Shown here one piece after another: positions 35,001 to 45,474 of a stretch of DNA of 64,000 nt. The translations under genes were made by a program, and so were the position numbers. Within the stretch, counting starts at the first letter, position 1, and every line of letters begins with the position of its first letter. The notes below the pieces were generated by a model. The model searched no databases, was not told the origin of the DNA, and saw nothing but the letters and a program-made list of their open reading frames with translations. Source of the DNA: Conoideocrella luteorostrata (taxonomy: Eukaryota > Ascomycota > Sordariomycetes > Hypocreales > Clavicipitaceae). The DNA lies in NCBI GenBank assembly GCA_032433595.1, contig JASWJB010000228.1:1-64000 (forward strand). The letters run 5' to 3'.

Positions 35001-38000
35001 TCATATCAGTCGGGATGATCGTTGTAACAACTTGAATATTGCCCCATGCCTCCTGCCGGCGGCGTATGACAGCGGCGTCCGTCCCTTATTATCCTTAGCC
35101 TCAATGTCAGCGCCCTTCTCGATAAGCAGGTTGGCCACAGCCTCGTGCCCTTCCCAAGCGGCTAACGATAGCGGCGTCTGTCCGTTGTTATCCTTGGCCT
35201 CAATGTCAGCGCCTTTCTCGAGTAGTACCTTAGCCATAGCCTCGCGCCTATTATTAGCGGCCCACGACAGCGGCGTCCATCCCTTGCTATCCTTGGCTTC
35301 AATGTTAGCGCCCTTCTCGACAAGCAGCTTAGCCACAGCCACGTTAAACCAATTCGTAGCGGCTAACGACAGCGGCGTCCGTCCGTCGTTATCCTTAGCT
35401 TCAATGTTAGCGCCCTTCTCGACAAGCAGCTTAGCCACAGCCGGTTTAAACCAATTCGTAGCGGCTAACGACAGCGGCGTCCGTCCGTCGTTATCCTTAG
35501 CTTCAATGTCAGCGCCCTTCTCGACAAGCAGCTTGGCCACAGCCTCGTGCCCTTCCCAAGCGGCTAACGATAGCGGTGTTCGTCCGTCGTTATCCTTAGC
35601 CTCAATGTCAGCGCCCTTCTCGACGAGCAGCTTAGCCACAGCCTCGTGGTACCCTGTCCAAGCGGCCCACGACAGCGGCGTCCGCCCGTCGTTATCTTTA
35701 GCCTCAATATTAACGCTCTTCTCGAGTAGCACCCTAACCATAGCCTCGAGCCCATAATTAGCGGCCCACGACAGCGGCGTCCGTCCGTTGTTATCCTTGG
35801 CCTCAATGTCAGCGCCTTTCTCGAGTAGTACCTTAGCCATAGCCTCGCGCCTATTATTAGCGGCCCACGACAGCGGCGTCCGTCCATTGTTATCCTTGGC
35901 CTCAATGTCAGTGCCTCTCTCGAGTAGTACCTTAACCATGGCCTCGCGCCCATTATCAGCGGCCCGCGACAGCGGCGTCCGTCCGTTGTTATCTTTGGCC
36001 TCAATGTTAGCGCCCTTCTCGAAGAGCAACTTAGCCATAGCCTCATGCCCATTTATAGTGGCTAATAACAGCGGCGTCCGTCCGTTGTTATCCTTGGCCT
36101 CAGTGTTAGCGCCCTTCTCGAAGAGCAACTTAGCCATAGCCTCATGCCCATTTATAGTGGCTAATAACAGCGGCGTCCGTCCGTTTTTATCCTTGGCCTC
36201 AATGTCAGCGCCTTTCTCGAGTAGTACCTTAGCCATAGCCTCGCGCCCATTATCAGCGGCCCACGACAGCGGCGTCCATCCCTTGCTATCCTTGGCTTCA
36301 ATGTTAGCGCCCTTCTCGAGTAGTACCTTAAACGTAGCCTCGTGCCTATTATTAGTGGCTAATAACAGCGGCGTCCTTCCGTTGTTATCCTTGGCCTCAA
36401 TGTCAGCGCCATTCTCGAGTAGCACCTTAACCGTAGCCTCGTGCCTATTATTAGTGGCCAATAACAGCGGCGTCCTTCCGTTGTTATCCTTGGCCTCAAT
36501 GTCAGAGCCATTCTTGAGTAGCACCTGAACCGTAGCTTCGTGCCTATTATTAGTGGCCAACAACAGCGGCGTCCGTCCGTCGTTATCTTTGGCCTCGACG
36601 CCAGCGCCCTTCTCGAGTAGCACCTTAACCGTAGCTTCGTGCCTATTATTAGTGGCCAACAACAGCGGCGTCCGTCCGTCGTTATCTTTGGTCTCGACGT
36701 CAGCGCCCTTCTCGAGTAGCACCTTAACCATAGCCTCGCGCCCATTATTAGACGCCCAGGACAGCGGCGTTCGTTCGTTATCATCCTTAGCGTCAACCTC
36801 GGCGCCCCTATCAGCGAGCAGAAATATAAGAAATATCACCTCTTCGCCGTGCTCTGCGAGATGACTGAGAATGCCCCTTCGCTGTGAAAAGGTGAAGTCG
36901 CGTCTGAAGTTGATTTGCCTGTTTACATCCATATAATACTGTTCACTCAGGCTGCGGATGGGGGACATAACAGGATCGATTTTGACCCTGGCTTTTACGA
37001 GCGCCCGAGTTGCCTCGCCACTGTTGGTGGCTAGGGCCGCAAAAATCGGCGGGCCGTAACGCTCGTTCTCTACCTCAAAGCATAACTGGTTGAAAGGATG
37101 AAATCTTATAAGATTCCCCATATTGTGCTCTGCCAATATGTACAAGAGACTCGCATCTGTATGTCGACGTACTTCGTGCTGTTCAAACAAGTTGTCAAGC
37201 TTAATCCAGTCGATACACCGGAAGGTCTGAAGAAAATTTGTCTGGTTGACTCCACCGCCTTCTGCCGCATCCGCATGGTACAAAACGTTCCGTACAGCGT
37301 ACTTAAGCAACGGAAATGATTTGTCCGCCAATTGGCGGAGTTTTTTGGCCTCTTGGGATGATGCCTTCGGAAGCGAGCTGCCGAGGTTCAGATAGGCAGC
37401 TACGTCAATTTTCATATACCCAAGACAGCATTGTTTTAGTCGTTCATGACTTTGTCCTTGAAAGTTTTCTCCGAGGTCAGACCAAATGTCCTTTAAGCCT
37501 TTTTCTTTTAGAAGGAAGTCCTTAACTGACTCGTGAATAAATTGAACTGTTGGAGTGCTGGATTTAGTAACTTCGGTAAGCCCCTTGGAGGAATCAAGGA
37601 TAAATTTCTTCATAGTAGATGCTGTAATGTCATTGGAATTCCACTCAGATAAAGCCTCTGGTTCCACACCGGACAGGATGGCAAAGTATAACTCCTCTGG
37701 CTTTAACGGCCGTCTGGCAAAGAGCACCCACTGAATAGACAATAGCAGCTCATCTCTATTGTGGCAGTCCCGCGTTAAAATATCACGGAACAGCTGATGT
37801 AGATCCCCAGGAATATCTTGAAGTATTTTCCGTAGTTTATACATACGGCCCTTATCATGCGTCTTGTTTAAGATCCCCACGACTAAGACAACCCACATGA
37901 AAACTCCGGATGCCTTTTCTCGGAGTTCCTCACGGATCTGCTTGGCAAGTTGACTATGCCCAATCTTTAACTCGGCATCCACGTAATTGACTATATCTTG

Positions 38001-39806
38001 GCAATGTCCTTCGTGTCCTTCGAGAATAAGGTTAAGTCCTTTTGTAATAGAAATGTGGGGGTAGTGCCTGCTCGAAAAACAGACACGAAATTTGATACCG
38101 GTTGTGGTGGTTGTTTTGCTCAACAATTCGAGGTACGACACCATATCTCGGATTTGATCCTCATCACATTCATCTAAGGCATCAATAAAACACATAAGGG
38201 AGGACCTTCCAAGGCCCTGCACAGCTTTTTCGAAAAGTCCTTTCAGCGATTCAACGCTCCATTGGATGCATTCACAATCCCTTGTTGCTAATCCGAGAGT
38301 ATCAAAGACGTCCTGAAGTTCAGGCAGTTGACTGAGAAGCTGAAACAGTATGGACCGGTATAATCCAATTGTGGACTTCTCCAGGTCGCTCCCTCGCGCG
38401 TTGAAAAAGAATGAGATAATAATGCTGTCCTTTTTTTCCTTTAAAGATTTAGTAAGAGCAAACTTCATTAATGTTGATTTCCCAGCCCCGGGCTTTCCTT
38501 TGATCCACAAAAAGCCGAAATGTTCATTGAGCTTGTCGAGATTTCGCCAGTCAAGATATTCGGACGTTTGTATTAGCCATTTACACGTCTTGGCGTGAGC
38601 ATTCTTGATGGTCATCCGGCGGGCTTCGATTTGGTCAAACTTCAGCAAGTCTAGTAACACACGTCTTTCCCTGTCATTGAGTGACTGATTATGTCGTCTA
38701 GGTTGCACTGAGAAGCTACTTAACGTCCCTCGGAGATACTCAACGTCAGATTGAGGTATTCGAGAGAGAAGGTCCTTTGCATATGCACCCGCCGCCATAG
38801 CTGCATATCCTTGCCACTCCCGGTTTTTGTGCGAATCTGAGTAGTCACAGATACCTCGAATTACTAGACAGTGGAAGCTGCTCATCAGTCCTGCCGCTTC
38901 CATCTCGAAACATAAAACGTCCTTTTCTAATGCGAGCTTATCCCGAACCATGGCGTCCTTCATAAGCTGGTTTGCTGAAGCAATTAGGCCGTAGTGAATG
39001 GCTGGATTGTCCTTGTCTCCAGTCCTTTCCAAGCGCGACACCAACTTTGATGGATTGTCGCCACAGGCTGTGGCACAACTTGAGCCGCAGTTGAGAGGGT
39101 GGGTTACTCTGCTTTGATATAATCTATCGCTGCTTGGGTGTGGTCGCTGGTACGTCTGTTGTAGTCTTGGTTTCTTCTGGAGAGCGTTTTGGATAGCCTC
39201 TTCAAGCCGATGCCCATGCATCTCATGCTCTGCCTTCATTCCATTCACTGCAGCTCGTAGGATGGTCGGCGGCTGGTCCAGAAAACCTGTTGTGTGGAAG
39301 TTCTGATCTTGTATTGTTTTGCCATAGTCGTACTGGAACACACCGCCCATCCCACCTCCAGGGTTACTAACCACAACATCGCCAAGGCGAATATCGTGCT
39401 TCTGACTCGGCGCGCCCCCACCAATACCGACCATCAGTCGGAGCCTGATGTTGGGAAAGCTGTGCAGCATATTATTGGCCACAATAGCCGCAGAAGCAAC
39501 GCCATACTCGCCACTGGGTAAGACTGCAATGACGATATTGTGTTTGCCCATGCGACCTAGGGTGTAGTCGTTATGGTCATTTGGGGACACGTATTCTGGT
39601 CCCTCGTGCGTCTCATCGAGCAAAGCTCGCGCGGCAGCACACTCTATGCTTATAGCACAGATCCAACCAACTGTGTATTCATTGTGGTCCAGAACAGTGC
39701 TCCTTCCGCTCGGTGACTGGGCATCGGCACAATCTACCTTCCTCCTCTTATCTGAGTAAGGAATGGCTTCATGAGCATTCTCGGGCCGAAATGTTCGCTT
39801 CTGCAT
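35001..39806 (-). CDS. PNP-NACHT-ankyrin STAND protein (fungal NLR-like)
   Basis: Single exon, 1601 aa. Residues ~45-375 are a purine/uridine phosphorylase fold: YTVGWICAISIE, GEYGVASAAIVANNML, VGIGGGAP, RLGDVVVSNP, then CFEMEAAG and RGICDYSD, which hold the substrate-binding Glu and catalytic Asp of MTA/AdoHcy nucleosidase relatives. A NACHT NTPase follows (~residues 430-600) with Walker A GKPGAGKST, Walker B LMCFIDALDEC and FSSRHYP. A helical linker leads to 18 tandem ankyrin repeats from residue ~1006 to the end. This three-part layout is established for fungal NLR-like receptors in non-self recognition and incompatibility: effector, oligomerising ATPase, ligand-sensing repeats. The repeats are nearly identical, a sign of recent duplication or conversion. 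No partner gene is adjacent. The start at 39806 is the first in-frame ATG. Confidence 0.95.
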   Translation of the reverse strand: MQKRTFRPENAHEAIPYSDKRRKVDCADAQSPSGRSTVLDHNEYTVGWICAISIECAAARALLDETHEGPEYVSPNDHNDYTLGRMGKHNIVIAVLPSGEYGVASAAIVANNMLHSFPNIRLRLMVGIGGGAPSQKHDIRLGDVVVSNPGGGMGGVFQYDYGKTIQDQNFHTTGFLDQPPTILRAAVNGMKAEHEMHGHRLEEAIQNALQKKPRLQQTYQRPHPSSDRLYQSRVTHPLNCGSSCATACGDNPSKLVSRLERTGDKDNPAIHYGLIASANQLMKDAMVRDKLALEKDVLCFEMEAAGLMSSFHCLVIRGICDYSDSHKNREWQGYAAMAAGAYAKDLLSRIPQSDVEYLRGTLSSFSVQPRRHNQSLNDRERRVLLDLLKFDQIEARRMTIKNAHAKTCKWLIQTSEYLDWRNLDKLNEHFGFLWIKGKPGAGKSTLMKFALTKSLKEKKDSIIISFFFNARGSDLEKSTIGLYRSILFQLLSQLPELQDVFDTLGLATRDCECIQWSVESLKGLFEKAVQGLGRSSLMCFIDALDECDEDQIRDMVSYLELLSKTTTTTGIKFRVCFSSRHYPHISITKGLNLILEGHEGHCQDIVNYVDAELKIGHSQLAKQIREELREKASGVFMWVVLVVGILNKTHDKGRMYKLRKILQDIPGDLHQLFRDILTRDCHNRDELLLSIQWVLFARRPLKPEELYFAILSGVEPEALSEWNSNDITASTMKKFILDSSKGLTEVTKSSTPTVQFIHESVKDFLLKEKGLKDIWSDLGENFQGQSHERLKQCCLGYMKIDVAAYLNLGSSLPKASSQEAKKLRQLADKSFPLLKYAVRNVLYHADAAEGGGVNQTNFLQTFRCIDWIKLDNLFEQHEVRRHTDASLLYILAEHNMGNLIRFHPFNQLCFEVENERYGPPIFAALATNSGEATRALVKARVKIDPVMSPIRSLSEQYYMDVNRQINFRRDFTFSQRRGILSHLAEHGEEVIFLIFLLADRGAEVDAKDDNERTPLSWASNNGREAMVKVLLEKGADVETKDNDGRTPLLLATNNRHEATVKVLLEKGAGVEAKDNDGRTPLLLATNNRHEATVQVLLKNGSDIEAKDNNGRTPLLLATNNRHEATVKVLLENGADIEAKDNNGRTPLLLATNNRHEATFKVLLEKGANIEAKDSKGWTPLSWAADNGREAMAKVLLEKGADIEAKDKNGRTPLLLATINGHEAMAKLLFEKGANTEAKDNNGRTPLLLATINGHEAMAKLLFEKGANIEAKDNNGRTPLSRAADNGREAMVKVLLERGTDIEAKDNNGRTPLSWAANNRREAMAKVLLEKGADIEAKDNNGRTPLSWAANYGLEAMVRVLLEKSVNIEAKDNDGRTPLSWAAWTGYHEAVAKLLVEKGADIEAKDNDGRTPLSLAAWEGHEAVAKLLVEKGADIEAKDNDGRTPLSLAATNWFKPAVAKLLVEKGANIEAKDNDGRTPLSLAATNWFNVAVAKLLVEKGANIEAKDSKGWTPLSWAANNRREAMAKVLLEKGADIEAKDNNGQTPLSLAAWEGHEAVANLLIEKGADIEAKDNKGRTPLSYAAGRRHGAIFKLLQRSSRLI
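35004..36791 (-). repeat. 18-unit ankyrin tandem repeat, 99-bp (some 102-bp) units
   Basis: Each unit encodes AKDNNGRTPLLLA-type consensus residues. Fourteen units are 33 codons, three are 34 codons and the last is cut to 32. Neighbouring units are near-identical in DNA as well as in protein, while variation gathers at the residues after TPL (SWAAN, LLATN, SLAAW, SRAAD), the beta-turn and helix-1 surface. The low divergence also keeps long antisense frames open across the array; these are artefacts. Confidence 0.95.
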
Positions 39807-41527
39807 CGCCGAATGACTTTATCTATCGGCATGGGGCGGGGAAGGAAGGGAGGCCTCCGGGACGTGAATATCCGGGGGCGGTTCGTTGCGCTGTCTCCGC
39901 TACCGAGGCCAAATCGACAGCCCAGCTGGTCCGTTTCATCACTGGTGTCCGTGGGCGGTAGGATCTGCGCGAAGCTCAATGTTCAATGATAGAAAGCACA
40001 ACCACAAAGACAGAAGCCCGTGGCACGCCAGGCAGAAGCAAAATCGGTCAGCAACCGTGATTAGTCATCTGCATATGAGTACGGAGTACGGAGTACGTAG
40101 TTAAGAGTAATTATGCCTCGCCTAATTCACCCGTAACTCGTTACCTGTCTGTCAGCCTGTGCAGGCGCCATGCTTTGTGCCGCACGCATCATCCCTGCGT
40201 GCGGTTGGCAGTGCACTAACTAAGCTAGCCGCCCGGGCTCATCCCGCCAAAAGTGTGAACCAGACGATCCACAGGTCAATGGACGCATCGAATGAACAGC
40301 CTCCCACTGTACGGAGGACTCCGTACATCCTTGGAGTTTTGTGCCCAATCCCATGGTTGACAGCACCAACTAGCCCATTCAAAGTACGAAGCTATGCATG
40401 GGCATGTCCCGGAGGCACTAGATTTTTTCCGTCGCCGAAATGTTTGCGCAACCAACTGTCAGATTCCTCCATTTTCCTAGTAGTATTCCTGGTTGCTTGA
40501 TTGATTTTGGGATGAGGCGCAGTGCCTTGTCTGTCTGTACTCCGTACTAGTAGTATATAACTTATGCTCTCTGTGCCCCACTTAGCTTCTGTACCAGCCT
40601 TCGGCTTCTGTGACTGTTGCTACTTGATTGAGCTTGTTAATCGCTGCCCTAGGCTACTCGCAGCCAATCTTCCATCCCGTCCATTCTGTCATTATCCAAG
40701 CCTCGCCGTCAATCCTGCAAGAGGAGAAACTTCCCATGGAATCCCGCGAGGTGCCTTAGGGCGCAGCCTGTAACATATCACGTCCAGTCTGCAACGCCGC
40801 ATTGTGTAGTGTTATCCAAGCCCAGGCTGGGAGTGCCCTACTCTGGTAACGGCAGATGATGTTCAAGACGGAGGCGGAATGGGAAAGCGGCCGACTCCAG
40901 TACTTACCCTTTGTACTCTCTGGATTCTCAGCTAATGCTCGAGTTAATGGCTCTTCTTGTAATTCCCAGTCACCTCCATCTTGCATTTGTCTTCCGGCAC
41001 AACCCAAGGTGCCGAGACGTCTCAGCGCGAAAGGAATCGGCTCCATTCGCTCTCACCTGCGTCGCACCGCACCAAGTCCGGCAATATGACTACTCCGGCT
41101 TGATATATGTCCAACCTTCCTTAGAAAGAGGCTGGACTTGCACCGGCAGAGTAGCATTCACAGATGGCTGTGACTCGTGGGCTGGCATATGCCTCTGAAT
41201 TGATCCCTTTACAAGTTATTGGTCGGCTGACTGAGCATATCGCTGGCGGAACTTAGGGCACAGCTATCAGTACCGCGTCTTGTTCGGAGAAAACTTCGCT
41301 TGGTTTGCTGGACAATGGCCTACATCGCTGTTGTCCTGAATGCTATATAGCTCGCTACCAAGTTACTGCAGCAACGAGGTCTTTCTGGGTGCGCCGTCTG
41401 GCTTTGTCATCTTTTTCCATTCTTGGTCCTCTTATTGTTACGGTACTTATGATTTATTATACTTTTCCTAACACGGGAAGAAGCGCTCCAAAAAATCTAC
41501 GGAAACTCTAGCTATACGTTCAGCAAG
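39807..41527. other. Intergenic stretch, last TACGGAGTA cluster
   Basis: No gene is supported; overlapping frames at 39.7-40.1 kb and 40.7-41.2 kb are chance. TACGGAGTA-family motifs occur at 40078-40098 (triple tandem), around 40310-40325 and near 40537-40547. These are the last ones in the window. Confidence 0.55.
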
Positions 41528-41733
41528 TGTTGGAATCCTGCCGTCAAGCACAACAGGAAGCACGGAGCCGGTCACGTGGTCACCTTTCGACCCCGATATT
41601 TATACGGCGATATCGAGCCTTCCACCTTGACTTGTTTTCTCCTTCTTAGATAGACAGATTTGAATACATCGTTTTTTGCAGTTTGAAGCAATTGATCTAG
41701 ATCAATATTGCACAAAACCCTGTGCAACCCACC
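41528..41733 (+). mobile_element. Solo LTR-like element, family B, older copy
   Basis: The sequence begins TGTTGGAATC and matches 48441..48640 along its length: the shared CACGTGGTCACCTTTCG core, a tatttatacg TATA-like site, CTTGACTTG, CTTAGATAGACAGA, and the end region AAAACCCTGTGYAACCCA. The end is set by that alignment. I find no clear target-site duplication, so the copy is probably old or truncated. Both copies have the same orientation. Confidence 0.65.
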
Positions 41734-42732
41734 ACCGATCTGGCGGCTAGCTCCTTTTCCCAATAGGAACCCATCGCATTGCTCTTCATTAGACGAATAT
41801 AGAATCAGAAGTACTGATATAAAATGCGAAACTAACTGTAAGAGCACAATACTTTAGGGATATATATCTATATTCGATTCATGACCGCTGTGGTACCACT
41901 GGTCGAAAACTGGGACACTGTTTCTGTAGATTGGTTTCCTCTTTCAATTATTCACCCTGATAAGCGATTACCTGTTTTTGACTTCTATTCATCTCTGCTG
42001 ACGAATCTTTCTTACGAAACAACGTAAAGACCGAAGAACAGGGACAATAACCCTCGCTGTCATGTGTATTTGTTGTATTCTTGAGGCTGTATGTAGTATT
42101 TGTTCTCTTTTCGCCCATGGTGTAGTATGGCCATTTGCCTCTTATTAAAGAGCAAAAATCAGATAATGTCGGTAGTCATGGGATCTATAGCCCCTACAGT
42201 CACAGCCAAACACCCATCTCGTAATCGGGTAGTGTGCGGTATCCCAGATAGAGAGCCCCAGCATGGACAGCATGGACCATTACCAGTAGAGCCAGCCACT
42301 GCGACTGCCTTACGATGTCGAACGTGATAGTTGGATCAAGGGAGTACGAAATGCTTGGGGATACTTCTCTTCCCCCCTATTGAAGAAGCCGGAACTACTC
42401 TCGACATCACTACGGCCTATGGTGACAACATATCCGCTCCGTGCGATTTGCGGCCGCGGTGGAATTAGCGACAAGCATTGAGCCTCCAAACATTCGCCAT
42501 GACAAATCGTACTCATTCAGTCTTTACATTTTGCCCTAGACATCAAATAATTTGTTTGTGCTGGCTACATAGTGCGAAGCACCGGCGCCGCACTAGTGGC
42601 AGTTTCGACAAAGCCACGCACCAATGACCCAAGTGTAGGCGATTCATAGCTACGTCCAGCGAATAATAATGCCGGTGTAGTTGCTAAATGATTTACTTTA
42701 CCTCACTTTTTTTTTATGTTAATTCATCCATT
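41734..42732. other. Intergenic AT-rich stretch between two LTR-like elements
   Basis: No gene is supported. Composition is AT-richer than the left part of the window. Confidence 0.5.
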
Positions 42733-43048
42733 TGTTGAGATTAGAGTGGCACCTTCGGAAGGTCCCGATGCCTCGTATTAGCTAGATTCGTACGATAGTG
42801 GAAGAAGGTGGCATGATGCCAAGGAATATAGGCCTGAGGCACCTGAATTCCAGGGAATTTCCCGGTCGCTAAAGGTCTATAAAGAAGGGTCACGATGCCC
42901 GTCAGAGGGTATTATTCAAGTCAGAACATCATCTATCAATATCACTACTTGCACTCTCAAATCTATCTATTTCGTCTATTCCTGCCGATTTCCACTGTTG
43001 CAAATTGCTCCTTCCCTCACTCATGAAGGCACATAACGCAACACCATT
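42728..43048 (+). mobile_element. Solo LTR, family A, with 5-bp target-site duplication
   Basis: The 311-bp LTR (42733..43043) begins TGTTG and ends CAACA, the inverted dinucleotide-type ends expected of a retrotransposon LTR. It is flanked on both sides by CCATT (42728-42732 and 43044-43048). An internal TATA-like tctataaag lies in its right half. A second copy lies at 47570..47879. No integrase or reverse transcriptase sequence adjoins it, so this is a solo LTR left by recombination. Confidence 0.88.
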
Positions 43049-44394
43049 CGACGAAAGACAGAAGCGCCGTCAGGTGAATTCTTATAGAAGGAAGTCTGTT
43101 ACCAAAATCTATGTAGGTAGGCAACACATAAAAATAATTCATAGTTCTCTTTCACAATATTATAAAGATAGCGGTGTGTGGGCGGAAGAGAGCCTCTAGG
43201 GTGGTCAAGGCCTCACATGAGGTTTCGACCTGACTGGATTGGTCAGATCAAATGAATTAGCTATGAGAAGGGTTCTAGCCCGGCCGTCTAAGTAGATCAA
43301 CAGATTTTCCCCTTCATACTTGAATTTTGTCCTTGTTCGGAGCCTTGCTCCTGTGCTTGTCATGATGGAATTGTTTGATTGAAGTGTGCATCTGCCCGAT
43401 AACCTCCTGTTGGGCAACCAGATCATTTGATCTATTGTACGGAAAGCCTCTACGAATTGATCCAGGTCTCTAGCGAGACCTGCTACGGAAGAGAAGTTGC
43501 GTTGCTGGTTGTGTGTCAGACACCAGTATGCGGGTGTTGGGGGGTGTGTGCTTTGGGTCGACAAATTACTTTCTGTACCATTAGGACGTTACCATAGATA
43601 AATGCTCGTCAAAGAACTGCGATAGTTTCGCTCAAAGTGCGCGGGCTTCCAAAGGGCCAAAAACTCTAGTAAACCAGATACACTTTGTAGCCTCCGATCG
43701 TTTCTTCCCTGCCAGTAGTGGCACAAAACGGTCAATACAGAGGGTATCCGACGTACGATTGGCCGTGATAGTACCTTGTAGATGCATCGATACCCGCTTA
43801 GTGTGGTGGAGTGTCAGGCTGATGTCAGCTTGAGATAGGGTAGCCGGGTGTGACCCGGAGAGAACGGGTTGATAGTGTTCCATCATTGCCGATACAGAAC
43901 TAAGCATAAACGAGGAATGGTGCTAAACTTAAAAAGGATATATACACTGCATGGTTGTGTATACAAGATTCGTTCTCCGCATTTAACTTCGCCTATATTG
44001 AACTCAGGTTGCGCAATGAACCACACGGCATCAACTATACTGCGCGCTCATCTCCCCACTGGAATTTATACTACTGTCATATCTCGGCGACATCCCGAAG
44101 CTTACGTAGATCGAGTCCCACCGCCATACGCCGGCCTAGTTGCCGACTAGTCCGTACGTAGTATTAACCGCAACCCGGATGTGAGCTTGGGAATCATGCC
44201 ACCGAGTATTGGGGCCCGTCACATTCGGTTCTTTCTCTTGCTATCATGCACACTAGCGTCAGTGTAAGAATATCTCAAGGCACCGAATAACTATAAAAGG
44301 CGCGTATGTCAACAATAAGAAATGGACTTCAAACTTTTCAGAGACGAGAACAAATTTAGCTACATATTCTACGTAAAATCCACGGACTGCCAAA
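43049..44394. other. Intergenic stretch with unrecognised minus-strand frames
   Basis: Two minus-strand frames (43205..43564, 119 codons; 43632..43907, 91 codons) have fairly protein-like composition and could be parts of one decayed gene, but they are in different frames with stops between, and I recognise no motif. The right end is the promoter of the RNase-like gene. Confidence 0.35.
44292..44299 (+). promoter_or_regulatory. TATA box of the RNase-like effector gene
   Basis: TATAAAAG lies 103 nt upstream of the ATG at 44395. Confidence 0.6.
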
Positions 44395-44987
44395 ATGAAG
44401 TTCCTCAACACTCTCGCCATTTTTGTCGCTCTAAGTCTTCCGGCCCTCGCTACCCCTATTGAGTCCCAAGATGCTATTAGTCTTGAGGAACGTACTCACG
44501 TGAGTTTTCCTTTCTCCCAAGCTTTTTCTACCCCCTATTGCGATTACAGCTAATCTTTTTCTGTGTGATCTAGTTTGTTACCTGCAAGCCCAAGCTCAAC
44601 GGAAAGGAGAAGCACTTCAAAGTTGATCTAGCCTTCGCCCAGCGCCAGGCGGAGAAAGCCGGTAAAATACCGTTTGGTAAAGGCTATGAAACTCCTAAAA
44701 GCGGATTCCCAAGCCGCTACCACAAGGGCGATCATATCCGCTGGGGTGTTCACGGGTGCGACACAAAGTCTCTTCAATATCAGTACCCTATCTATTGGGA
44801 CGGCAAGAACAATAAGTGGGAAAGTGATGTTGCGGCCGATAAGCAGAAGGGTGGCCATACTCCCCTCCGTGTGGTTTTCTGTAAATTGGGAGATTCCAAA
44901 AAGTACCTCAGATTCTGCGGAGTCATGACCTACACTGAAGTTAATGACAAGAATGAAGGATCGGGGGCTTTTGTCAAGTGTAACTAA
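44395..44987 (+). CDS. Secreted RNase T1-fold protein lacking catalytic residues
   Basis: Exons 44395..44499 and 44574..44987, 172 aa. The 74-nt intron has a GTGAGT donor and a TAG acceptor and lies between codons. A signal peptide (MKFLNTLAIFVALSLPALA) is followed by a short acidic pro-region. The rest matches the N1/T1/F1 ribonuclease fold: GFPSRYHKGD, LQYQYPIYWDG, PLRVVF, GVMTYTEV and a C-terminal AFVKC. Placed on RNase T1, His40 becomes Ser, Glu58 becomes Gln and His92 becomes Tyr, while Arg77 stays. It should bind rather than cut RNA, as in the RNase-like effectors of powdery mildews, or have another function altogether. Four cysteines remain in the mature part. It sits between solo LTRs in the accessory compartment. 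The fold assignment is by motif only. Confidence 0.8.
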
Positions 44988-45474
44988 GAAGATGTTGGGA
45001 CGTCTGCAGAAACATGATATCACGGAATATGGCATAATCATTATTGATCTCTGTTCTCGCGCTTACTGCGATTTCGGAGATTTATCTCCTGGATGCCTAT
45101 TGTAGGTTTTTGTCATTTTTCTCCATGAGTGCCTTCAGAAATACAAAAAACAAGAGTGCTTCGATAACTGTCGCCCTCGAAAGATTACAAGTCTGTAGTG
45201 ACCAAGAATATTTCTCAGTTAATTTGGTGGAAGATCAAGTCCGTTTACTTGTGAAAATAATGTCTGACCAGTGTCTACGGAATTAGTCGTGACATATTGA
45301 CCAGTAGTTATTGATATTGCAAAGACGTGCAACAGTCTACGTAAATACCAAGCAGACTGTGTGATATAAAGCCCAGTTGTTTTTATAAGTATCAGTACTT
45401 TCGTAAATTTGATCAAGGAACAGAGACAAGTCATTTTGGAAGATAAATATCCATACCCATTCGACTATAACAAA
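44988..45474. other. Intergenic stretch, no gene supported
   Basis: 3' flank of the RNase-like gene. AT-rich; no recognisable feature. Confidence 0.5.

Noticed and set aside
35032..36864. Long plus-strand frames of 103-246 codons
   Set aside because: They are antisense shadows kept open by the 99-bp ankyrin repeat.
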